A stretch of 64,000 nt of DNA from JADJGC01 sp964617645. Its GTDB lineage: Bacteria > Zixibacteria > MSB-5A5 > CAIYYT01. The notes beneath the pieces were generated by a model. That model worked only from the letters and a program-made list of their open reading frames with translations, ran no database searches and was not told the origin of the DNA. Within the stretch, counting starts at the first letter, position 1, and each line of letters opens with the position of its first letter. Below are positions 8,828 through 19,439 of the stretch, piece after piece. The position numbers and the translations under genes were made by a program. The DNA is taken from NCBI GenBank assembly GCA_964617645.1, contig CAZTYE010000003.1, positions 124,001 through 188,000 on the forward strand, written 5' to 3'.

Positions 8828-9732
8828 AGCTGTCCAACCTCCTGGCCGATGATCTCGTCGTCGCCGACATGCCCGCGACGACGACCAAACATGAGGCGAT
8901 CGAAGCGCTCTTGGGATTGATCATCCAGAAATTTCCGCTCCTGGATCGCAAGCGAATCCATGCCGCGATCGAAGAGCGCGAACGCATCGAGAATACTTCC
9001 TATGGCCATGGCTTCGCCTTTCCGCATGCGCGCACCGACGAGGTGCAGCGGATGTACATCGCGCTCGGAATCAGCAAACACGGCCTTAGCGACAAAACTC
9101 CGGACGGCGTGCCGCTGCGCTGCGTCTGCCTGATGCTGACGCCTTCCAATATCTCCCAACTTTATCTGCAAACGCTCTCGGCTTTCGCGCGCCTGGCGCG
9201 CAATGGCGAGCATCTCAAGAAAATGGTCGACGCGCGTTCGGCGGGCGACGTGATCGAAGTGATTTCGGAGTCAGGAGTCAAAGTGGACCGCGATCTGTTA
9301 GTACGCGACATCATGGTCGAGAAAGTTTTCAGTGTGCGGCGGCAGACGACGCTTAAGGAAGTCGCCAATCTGTTCTATAAGCATCGCATCGGCTCGATGC
9401 CGGTGGTCGACGACTCCGGCCACGTGGTCGGCATTGTCTCCAACCGCGACCTGATTCGCGCCGCGTTGCCGGACTACAAGTCGCTGATCGAGAGTCTCTC
9501 GATGGCGCCGAATCAAATGCCCTTCGATGACCTGCTCAAAGCGTCCGAAAAGAAAACAGCCGGCGAATTTATGACCGCGGAAGTGTCGACCGCGTCCGAG
9601 GACATGCCGGTTGTCGAGTTGGCGGCGATGATGATCTTCAAGAATCACCGCATGGTGCCGGTGACACGCGACGGCAAACTCGTCGGTGTGGTGGTGATTT
9701 CCGACATCGTCTCCAAGATCATTCGCGGATAG
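8824..9732 (+). CDS. PTS EIIA-like domain fused to a CBS domain pair
   Basis: A 302-residue regulator. Residues 1-150 form a fructose/nitrogen-type PTS EIIA domain with the phosphorylatable His in GFAFPHARTDE (His68); residues 155-302 hold two CBS repeats (MVEKVFSVRRQTTLKEV... and FMTAEVSTASEDMPVVEL...), which normally bind adenosyl nucleotides. No EIIB, EIIC, HPr or EI gene is nearby, so a regulatory role reading phosphate and energy state is more likely than sugar uptake. It is coupled by ATGA to the DUF502 gene, whose membrane protein may be its partner (inference). Confidence 0.88.
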   Translation: MKLSNLLADDLVVADMPATTTKHEAIEALLGLIIQKFPLLDRKRIHAAIEERERIENTSYGHGFAFPHARTDEVQRMYIALGISKHGLSDKTPDGVPLRCVCLMLTPSNISQLYLQTLSAFARLARNGEHLKKMVDARSAGDVIEVISESGVKVDRDLLVRDIMVEKVFSVRRQTTLKEVANLFYKHRIGSMPVVDDSGHVVGIVSNRDLIRAALPDYKSLIESLSMAPNQMPFDDLLKASEKKTAGEFMTAEVSTASEDMPVVELAAMMIFKNHRMVPVTRDGKLVGVVVISDIVSKIIRG

Positions 9733-9736
9733 TCGC

Positions 9737-11677
9737 CTAATCCCTTCGCACCCGAAATCGTTTGGCAATCGTTCTGCCGTCGGCGATGACATGCAACACA
9801 TAGAAACCGTCCGGCTCGCTCGAAATGTCGAGCGGCAAAAACGCTTCCTTGATGTCGGCGTAGGAATTCTCCAGCACGATTCGCGATGAGTCCGCATTCA
9901 ACACCTTGAGCACGACCGGTCGCGGGGAGTTAAAGAACAGATCGACATTGAATTTCCCCGGATTGCGAATCGGAAACAGGTTTACCAGTGGCAAGAGCGA
10001 GTCGGGCGCGATCTCGGTCATCCCTGTATTCGCGACGCGAAACGAGTGGCGGAGTTCGCTGCCGAAATCGGAAGGGAACGCTTTGAGGAGTTGTCCTGTC
10101 GTCGAGAGCAGGCGCACGTAGCCAAAGCCGCCTTCCGGATTAAACCAAAAATCAAGACCGTCACCCATCGTGTCCGCGACGACCAGTTCGTAACATCCTT
10201 CTTGGAGCTGAATCGTGTCCTCGTAGAGCGTGTTGACTTCAAGCGACGCCGCCGGTTTTTCGAAGACCGGGCGTCCGAAGTGGTCGTTGATCACTACGGA
10301 AGTCTGAGCGGTGTCGGCGTTGGTGCGCAACGACAGCACGATGTCTGCGTTGTACACCGGCGCCCGGACCGCCACCGATTCGCGGCGATTGTCGAATGGG
10401 TACTCGTCAACCTGGTCCGACGGCTGGACAATTTCCACGAAAAACGGCATCGTCTCAAAGCGCCGGGGAATTTCAGCGGGTAGCGTGATCACCTCGGTCT
10501 GTTGTGATTCGATCCGGCCTTCCCAGATCATACTCGACAAATGCGCTGATTCCCAGCCATAGCGAATCGATAACTTCGTCACCGGCTCGCGACCGCTGTT
10601 CTTGACCCGAATTCGTTGCTGCGAGCAGATCGGGTTGAAACGCGAGTATTCGTCACGCTCGGACGGCGCGAGAATCTCCTCGAGCGAGACATCGTGAAAC
10701 GCCCACGGTTTCGCACAATAGAACAAGTAGCTATGTAGAAAGTAGTTCGTCGTCGGTTTGCTGCGGTTGATGTACGGCTCCATTTCGATGTCGATGACGT
10801 GCCGGCCGTCTATCGCAACCGGCAAGTCATACACATCGGGATACACCACTGCGCCCGGACACCAGTTAGCGCGGTCGAAAATCCACGTGCCCGCCTGCGG
10901 ATAGAGCGGGTTGTCGCCGCATTCGCGCCACAGTTGGCGCTTGTCGATTTCTTTGCCGTCGAAAATCACGCGTCGATACTTGCTGCAGAACTCAGCGCAG
11001 TTTTCGGCGTCATCCATCCCGTGCCCGGTCTGCGTGATGCGCAAGCGAACGAAATCGGCGCCGACACGGTTGACAAATTCGCGCGGCGCCAGAATCTCTT
11101 CGATCGGTCTGGTCGAATCGCCAAATGGGATCGATCCGCTCCACAGCGTATCCATGCCGAGAATCTCGATTGCGGGGCGGCCTTCGGTAAGCTCAAAATC
11201 CAGCGTGATCAGCCAGCCGCGATCGGTGTTGCTTTCATAGCCGGTATGATTGAATTCCACTTCCACCGAGTCGCGAAGCAGAAATCCGAAATCGGTAATA
11301 TCGATATGCCAGGTGAATCTCCAGTCGGGACCGAATCGCCAACCGTAGGGGGAGATCATCCGCGCGATTTCAATATCGCGGGAAACCTGCCCCTGACCGC
11401 CGATGCGTCGCAGCCAGATGTTGTCGATATAATCCCATTCGCCGCAGCGCAGCGAGTCCGGGCAGGCGTAGGTGATCCACAAAATCGCGCGTCGGTGCTG
11501 AATCGGCGCGGCCGGAAATACCGCCCACTGGCGGTAGGCATTTGATCCCTTCGATGGATCAGTGACCACCTTGACCCGATCGTGGGAGATGACATGGCGA
11601 ACGTCCCCATTGGCGGCCAGCGAAGTCGAAGCCGTCAGGGAAATGAGTATCGCAGCCGCGACGATACAGCTTTTCAC
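9737..11677 (-). CDS. Secreted peptide-N-glycosidase F-like amidase with C-terminal sorting-type domain
   Basis: The 646-residue product begins with a signal peptide (cleavage near LAANG). It resembles peptide-N4-(N-acetyl-beta-glucosaminyl)asparagine amidase F, which releases N-glycans from glycoproteins. Two jelly-roll PNGase F domains are visible: CGEWDY near residue 80 aligns with the region of the catalytic Asp in known enzymes, and the second domain carries GHGMDDAENCAEFC and NPLYPQAGTWIFDRANWCPG. The last 80 residues look like a FlgD/type IX-like sorting domain. GTG at 11677 is chosen because GGAGG lies six bases upstream; the TTG at 11683 abuts that site. The gene is tail to tail with the EIIA-CBS gene. 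Confidence 0.8.
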   Translation of the reverse strand: MKSCIVAAAILISLTASTSLAANGDVRHVISHDRVKVVTDPSKGSNAYRQWAVFPAAPIQHRRAILWITYACPDSLRCGEWDYIDNIWLRRIGGQGQVSRDIEIARMISPYGWRFGPDWRFTWHIDITDFGFLLRDSVEVEFNHTGYESNTDRGWLITLDFELTEGRPAIEILGMDTLWSGSIPFGDSTRPIEEILAPREFVNRVGADFVRLRITQTGHGMDDAENCAEFCSKYRRVIFDGKEIDKRQLWRECGDNPLYPQAGTWIFDRANWCPGAVVYPDVYDLPVAIDGRHVIDIEMEPYINRSKPTTNYFLHSYLFYCAKPWAFHDVSLEEILAPSERDEYSRFNPICSQQRIRVKNSGREPVTKLSIRYGWESAHLSSMIWEGRIESQQTEVITLPAEIPRRFETMPFFVEIVQPSDQVDEYPFDNRRESVAVRAPVYNADIVLSLRTNADTAQTSVVINDHFGRPVFEKPAASLEVNTLYEDTIQLQEGCYELVVADTMGDGLDFWFNPEGGFGYVRLLSTTGQLLKAFPSDFGSELRHSFRVANTGMTEIAPDSLLPLVNLFPIRNPGKFNVDLFFNSPRPVVLKVLNADSSRIVLENSYADIKEAFLPLDISSEPDGFYVLHVIADGRTIAKRFRVRRD

Positions 11678-11764
11678 GCGCAACCTCCAACGGAGAAGCT
11701 TGATCTTACCGCCAATAAGCTAATCTGTTTTCGGCCGCACGACTACAAAATCTGCGCTGTAATC

Positions 11765-14833
<3,069 letters not shown>

Positions 14834-14844
14834 CCGCGCCGACC

Positions 14845-16335
14845 TCAATGACCGGCGCAGCCGGCGCCCAGACTGCTCTTCATCAATTCGGTCTTGAGCA
14901 GGTAACTGCCGTTGACCACCACTAACTCGCCCGGTTCCAGTCCCGACGTAACGCGGTAGTGAGTGCGGTCGCCGCGTTCAATGGTCACCTTGCGCGGAAT
15001 GAACTGATTGGGACCGGCTTGAACGAATGCGATGTTGCAGCAGCCCTCCCATTGGATGGCGTTTTTATCGACCAGAATTCCGTGTTGCTCGTCATCGTGA
15101 GCGACCAACATCCGGCCAAAGCGATGCGCTTTCAGGCCGCCGGAAGTATCCATCAAGCGCGCCCGCACGGCCACGGTGCGCGTTACCGGATCGACAAACT
15201 GCGCCACCCAGAATACTTCGGCACGCACGCGGTCGAGCGCCGAGCCGTCAAGAGCGAATTCGATCTGCTGTCCCACCCGCACCGCCTGCGCATCCCGCTC
15301 GCGCACGTGGCCATGAATCCACAGCGCGCGCGGATCGCCGATCAGTGCAATCGCGCCGCCGGCGGTTTGCTGGACGCCAAGGGGCGCCTGTCGTTCGAGC
15401 AGCGTCGCCGGGCGTTCCGCCCGCAATGTCCAGCGCGATCCGACTCCGGTCTCCTCCAATTCGTCGATTTGCCTGCGGCTCATGCCCGCTGCACGCAAGC
15501 GGCCCTCCCAGCCCGTCAGCCGCGCGGCGACGATCTGATACTCGCTCCGCTTTTGCTGGTATTCGACTTCGCTGATTAAGCGGTTGGCGTAGAGGCTGTC
15601 GGCGCGTTGCGTTTCGATCGCGTCAAACCGCGATTCCGCCAAGGCTTCCAAGTAGTCGGCCTGAAGGCTCGCCATTTCCGGGGACTCCAGTTCCGCGATA
15701 GCGGCGCCCGCTGTCAGGCTGGCTCCAGGTTCCGCCAGCCAGCGCACAACCGTGGCCGGAACTGATGTCGTGATCAACTGTGACTGGGTTTCGTCGAAAA
15801 TGATCTCCGCCGGCGCTTCGATTATCTCGCGATCGCCGGGAAGATGCAGCACCGGTTCGACGACGATTCCCGTTCGCGCGGCGGTCTCAACCGATGCGAA
15901 CTGAATAATCGCGCCGTCAGTGTTGCAGGCTGCGGCGTTGCGCGCAAAATACACGCTGGGGCCTTCAACCTTGGCCGCAACTAAGACCGGTTCGTTTTCA
16001 AACCGTAGGCCGGGGTTGCAAAGGCGGCAGTGCGATTCCGGCAAATCGTGCTCGCCGCACCAGTCGCCCGCTTCTCTGAACTCTACGATCTTCTCCGGAT
16101 GACATTTCGTGCACTGGCTCTCGGGCACGCGATGCTCGGCGCACCAGTCGCCGGCGTCCGGCTGGGTGTGCTCGTGCCCGGAATTCGCATCTGTCGATTC
16201 TCCGGCACGGTCGTGCGTATCGCCAACTTGCGCTGCCCCGGGATGACGTGCCGGATCGAGCACGGCGTATGTGCCCAGGACTCCCGCCAGCAGGCTCGCC
16301 ACGGCAATTACTATATATATGACATTCTTCTTCAT
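14845..16335 (-). CDS. Periplasmic adaptor of the metal RND pump (CusB-like) with duplicated Cys/His metal motif
   Basis: Membrane-fusion protein (496 residues) that bridges the RND pump and the outer membrane. An N-terminal membrane helix is followed by a His/Asp-rich linker and two copies of a motif of the form DWCxEHxxPESxCxxCxP (about residues 62-110), which occurs in this adaptor subfamily and probably binds the exported metal. Then come the barrel-sandwich, coiled-coil hairpin and beta-barrel domains, ending with LEPGELVVVNGSYLLKTELMK and a Cys/His tip (GAGCAGH). The gene lies 11 bases upstream of the pump and 132 bases downstream of a Cys-rich small protein on the same strand. Confidence 0.88.
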   Translation of the reverse strand: MKKNVIYIVIAVASLLAGVLGTYAVLDPARHPGAAQVGDTHDRAGESTDANSGHEHTQPDAGDWCAEHRVPESQCTKCHPEKIVEFREAGDWCGEHDLPESHCRLCNPGLRFENEPVLVAAKVEGPSVYFARNAAACNTDGAIIQFASVETAARTGIVVEPVLHLPGDREIIEAPAEIIFDETQSQLITTSVPATVVRWLAEPGASLTAGAAIAELESPEMASLQADYLEALAESRFDAIETQRADSLYANRLISEVEYQQKRSEYQIVAARLTGWEGRLRAAGMSRRQIDELEETGVGSRWTLRAERPATLLERQAPLGVQQTAGGAIALIGDPRALWIHGHVRERDAQAVRVGQQIEFALDGSALDRVRAEVFWVAQFVDPVTRTVAVRARLMDTSGGLKAHRFGRMLVAHDDEQHGILVDKNAIQWEGCCNIAFVQAGPNQFIPRKVTIERGDRTHYRVTSGLEPGELVVVNGSYLLKTELMKSSLGAGCAGH

Positions 16336-16467
16336 GCTTCCTCAAAAGGGTTAGAGCTTATTCGCGGACGGCGCCCTATGGCATGATTCAAGACAGCCGG
16401 CGGCCACGCACCACTCAAGACCATGGTGGCGGCATCGTCCAACGATTTTGGTTCAGAGATCGAGGTA

Positions 16468-16758
16468 TTAGATTCGGGGAGGGGGATCGCTCGATTCCAG
16501 ACGGCAATCGGCGAGCACGCTTAGCACTTCCGAAAGCGGGGCACTTGCTGGAAGTGAATGCGGCAACTCGACACCCGCACTGGTTAGGGCCAATGTTGCC
16601 GGTGCGCAACATAAGCACAACTGGCAGTCTTCGCACAGCCCGCTGTCGCAGCAGTCGTCACCGCAGTGACTGAACACCTGCTCGGCCAGCGAACCGCCGA
16701 AGGTAAACAGCAGCGCCAGGAGCGTCATCAGCGCGAAGATTTTCAGCCCGTTCCGCAT
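16468..16758 (-). CDS. Small exported Cys-rich protein, probable metal-binding accessory of the efflux operon
   Basis: A 96-residue protein that I do not recognise as a named family. Residues 1-26 look like a signal peptide or membrane anchor (MRNGLKIFALMTLLALLF). The region HCGDDCCDSGLCEDCQLCLC holds seven of the nine cysteines and then continues CC; a ninth Cys lies near the C-terminus. It is the first gene of the cusBA-like group, has its own promoter, and is co-oriented. A periplasmic metal-binding or sensing role is inferred from composition and context. The start codon lies exactly where a leaderless transcript would begin (see promoter entry). Confidence 0.68.
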   Translation of the reverse strand: MRNGLKIFALMTLLALLFTFGGSLAEQVFSHCGDDCCDSGLCEDCQLCLCCAPATLALTSAGVELPHSLPASAPLSEVLSVLADCRLESSDPPPRI

Positions 16759-16764
16759 ACCTCT

Positions 16765-16792
16765 ATTATACGTTGAATCGGCGAAAAATCAA
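16765..16792 (-). promoter_or_regulatory. Promoter of the metal-efflux gene group, apparently leaderless
   Basis: On the minus strand TTGATT (16792-16787), a 16-base spacer, and a perfect TATAAT (16770-16765). Six bases (AGAGGT) separate the -10 box from the ATG of the Cys-rich protein, so the expected transcription start is the A of the ATG. The AGAGG would then be outside the mRNA and could not act as a ribosome-binding site. Confidence 0.65.
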
Positions 16793-16891
16793 CCAAAATG
16801 ATCCGCTTCGGCGATGAAGATCCGCGCCGTGATGTACAATATTTGTCCACATTATCCCCGTTTTTCCCTCATGGCGATCGGCGCCATTGCG

Positions 16892-16917
16892 TATAATCTC
16901 ATACCCGCCAACGGGTA
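16892..16917 (+). promoter_or_regulatory. -10 box and palindromic operator candidate upstream of pckA
   Basis: A perfect TATAAT at 16892-16897 without a good -35 box is followed five bases later by the inverted repeat TACCCG-ccaa-CGGGTA (16902-16917). The palindrome would span the transcription start, a typical repressor position, or form a hairpin at the mRNA 5' end. The lack of a -35 suggests activator dependence (inference). Confidence 0.45.
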
Positions 16918-16992
16918 CAAATCTGTCCGATCGCAAGATCAGGATCAACGGCAAAAAAACCGCTTACGGCAATCTGGGACGGGAAACAACCG

Positions 16993-18603
16993 ATGAAAGT
17001 TATCTCCACCGGCAACAGCAAAACGCTGGATGAACTGGGACTTCACAATCTCGGCAATGTCTACTGGAACGCCACCACGCCGCATCTTTACGAAGAAGTC
17101 GTGCATCGCCATGAAGGCTATGTCGCTCATCACGGCGCGCTGGTCGTCCGGACCGGGCAACACACCGGTCGCTCCCCCAACGACAAGTTTATTGTTCGCG
17201 ACTGGATTTCCGGCGACAAAGTCTGGTGGGGCGAGGTCAACAAGAGCTTCGACGCCGACCGTTTCAATACTCTGTTCCACCGTTTGCAGGCCTATGTGCA
17301 GGGCAAGGACTTGTTCATCCAGGATTGTCATGCCGGCGCCGATCTGAAATTCCGCGTGCCGATTCGGGTCATCACCGAAGACGCCTGGCAAAGTGTTTTC
17401 GCCCGCAACATGTTTCGCCAAATTCACGATCCGGGCGAGCGCAAGGCGCATCATCCCGAGTTCACCATCATGGCCTTTCCGAAGTTCCGCGCCTATCCCG
17501 AGTTCGACGGCACCCGTTCGGAGTCGTTTATCATTCTCAGCTTCGAGCGCAAATTGGTGTTGATCGGCGGCACGGCGTACGCCGGCGAAATCAAAAAATC
17601 GGTGTTCACGATTCTCAATTACCTGCTGCCCGAGCACGGCGTCATGCCGATGCACTGCTCCGCCAACATCGGCAAAGGCGGCGATACGGCGCTCTTTTTT
17701 GGCCTCTCCGGCACCGGCAAAACGACCTTGTCCGCCGATCCGGAGCGTCTGTTGATCGGTGACGACGAACACGGTTGGTCGGATACCGGCGTTTTCAATT
17801 TTGAAGGCGGTTGCTACGCCAAGGTCATCCGCCTGTCGGCGCAAAACGAACCGGACATCTACGCCGCGACTCGCCGTTTCGGCACCATTCTCGAAAATGT
17901 CGGCTTCGACATCGACACCCGGCATGTCGATCTCGACGACGGATCGCTGACCGAGAACACGCGCGCCGCCTATCCGCTGAGCCACATCGCCAACGCCGTG
18001 CCGAGCGGGCTTGGCGATCATCCGAAGACGATCATCATGCTCACCTGCGATGCTTTTGGTGTTTTGCCGCCGGTCGCAAAACTGACTCCGGATCAGGCAA
18101 GTTACCAGTTTATCTCGGGCTACACCGCCCGCGTCGCCGGAACGGAAATGGGTCTCGGCAACGAGCCGAAGGCCGTATTCTCAACCTGTTTTGGCGCTCC
18201 GTTTATGGCGCTGCCGCCGGCCGTCTACAGCAAATTGCTGCGCGAGAAAATCGCCAAGCACAAAGTCTCCTGTTGGCTGATCAACACCGGCTGGATTGGC
18301 GGCGGCCACGGCGCCGGAAAACGCATCAGCCTGCCGCACACGCGGGCCATCGTGCACGCCGTCGTGTCGGGCGAACTCGACAAAGCGCCAATGACGACCG
18401 ATCCGATTTTTGGGCTCGCGGTGCCAAAGTCTTGTCCGAATGTCCCGGCAGAAATTCTCAACCCCCGCCAGACTTGGTCGGACAAGGAAGCGTACGACAA
18501 TCAGGCCAAAGCGCTGGCAAAGATGTTCCACGACAACTTCGCCAAGTTCACTAACGGCGTTCCGGAAGAGATCAAAGCCGCCGGGCCGACCTACAAAGGT
18601 TAG
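16993..18603 (+). CDS. pckA: Phosphoenolpyruvate carboxykinase (ATP)
   Basis: Cytoplasmic gluconeogenic enzyme converting oxaloacetate and ATP to phosphoenolpyruvate, CO2 and ADP. The 536-residue length fits the ATP-dependent family. Kinase-1a P-loop GLSGTGKTTLS (about 237-247), kinase-2 IGDDEHGWSD (about 255-264), and the substrate loop RTGQHTGRSPNDKF near residue 55 are all present. It is a monocistronic unit: a palindrome-containing promoter region upstream and a strong intrinsic terminator 22 bases downstream. Confidence 0.97.
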   Translation: MKVISTGNSKTLDELGLHNLGNVYWNATTPHLYEEVVHRHEGYVAHHGALVVRTGQHTGRSPNDKFIVRDWISGDKVWWGEVNKSFDADRFNTLFHRLQAYVQGKDLFIQDCHAGADLKFRVPIRVITEDAWQSVFARNMFRQIHDPGERKAHHPEFTIMAFPKFRAYPEFDGTRSESFIILSFERKLVLIGGTAYAGEIKKSVFTILNYLLPEHGVMPMHCSANIGKGGDTALFFGLSGTGKTTLSADPERLLIGDDEHGWSDTGVFNFEGGCYAKVIRLSAQNEPDIYAATRRFGTILENVGFDIDTRHVDLDDGSLTENTRAAYPLSHIANAVPSGLGDHPKTIIMLTCDAFGVLPPVAKLTPDQASYQFISGYTARVAGTEMGLGNEPKAVFSTCFGAPFMALPPAVYSKLLREKIAKHKVSCWLINTGWIGGGHGAGKRISLPHTRAIVHAVVSGELDKAPMTTDPIFGLAVPKSCPNVPAEILNPRQTWSDKEAYDNQAKALAKMFHDNFAKFTNGVPEEIKAAGPTYKG

Positions 18604-18625
18604 CTTGAGTTCGAGTTCTTGATTG

Positions 18626-18656
18626 ACGGGAGACCAGTGGTCTCCCGTTCTTTATT
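18626..18656 (+). terminator. Intrinsic terminator after pckA
   Basis: Ten-base perfect stem ACGGGAGACC / GGTCTCCCGT with a three-base AGT loop, followed by a U-rich tract (TTCTTTATTG). The following gene begins inside the T-rich tail, at GTG 18660. Confidence 0.85.
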
Positions 18657-18659
18657 GTC

Positions 18660-19439
18660 GTGGAAACGCAGAACCGACTTTACTCCGACCTCGCATGGCT
18701 GTGGCCGATTGTTAGTCCGCCGCAGGAGTATCAGGACGAAGCCGAAGCATTTCGGCGCAGCCTGACAGAATTCGCTGAGCGACCGATCAGGAACGTACTG
18801 CACCTCGGCTGCGGCGGCGGTCACGGAGATTACTGGCTCAAGCGCCATTTCTCCGTTGTCGGCGTCGATCTGAGTTCGGCGATGATCTCTCTGGCCGGCA
18901 AACTCAATCCCGAAGTCGAGTATTTGCTTGGCGACATGCGCACTGTTCGTTTAGGACGCAAGTTCGACGCGGTCATTTTCTCGGATGCGATCATGTATAT
19001 GCTCTCGCCGACCGATCTGCTCTCGGCCTTCACAACGGCGCGCGCCCACCTCGAGACCGGAGGTTTGCTGTCGACATACATTGAACTGGAAAAGACGCGT
19101 TTTCAACAGAACGCTATCGTCACGACCGTGAAAGACTTCGACGGCGGCTCGGTCGTGATGATCGAAAACTACTTCGATCCTGATCGCAGCGATACGACGT
19201 TTGAGCTGACATTCGTTTATCTGATTCGCCGCTCCGGTAAACTTGCCATCGAAACCGACCGCCATCTCTGCGGCGTTCTGGAAATCAGGTGCTGGCGCGA
19301 GCAACTGAATCGCGCCGGATTCCGGGAAATCGAAAACTCCATCACTATTGAGAACTGCCCGTTTCTCATTGGCCAAGCCGCAACGACAAGCTCCGAAAGG
19401 CACGCGATGCTCCCGGGCAATGTACGGTCTGGTCAGTGA
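18660..19439 (+). CDS. Class I SAM-dependent methyltransferase
   Basis: A 259-residue methyltransferase of unknown substrate. Motif I is VLHLGCGGGHGDYW (about residues 45-58), the acidic residue after beta2 is in VVGVDLS, and the post-motif region reads FDAVIFSDAIMYML. The N-terminus LYSDLAWLWPIVSPP is characteristic of a family of small-molecule methyltransferases. The GTG start lies right behind the pckA terminator with no visible ribosome-binding site, so the real start or promoter is uncertain. Its 3' end overlaps the convergent LTA-synthase-like gene by seven bases. Confidence 0.82.
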   Translation: METQNRLYSDLAWLWPIVSPPQEYQDEAEAFRRSLTEFAERPIRNVLHLGCGGGHGDYWLKRHFSVVGVDLSSAMISLAGKLNPEVEYLLGDMRTVRLGRKFDAVIFSDAIMYMLSPTDLLSAFTTARAHLETGGLLSTYIELEKTRFQQNAIVTTVKDFDGGSVVMIENYFDPDRSDTTFELTFVYLIRRSGKLAIETDRHLCGVLEIRCWREQLNRAGFREIENSITIENCPFLIGQAATTSSERHAMLPGNVRSGQ

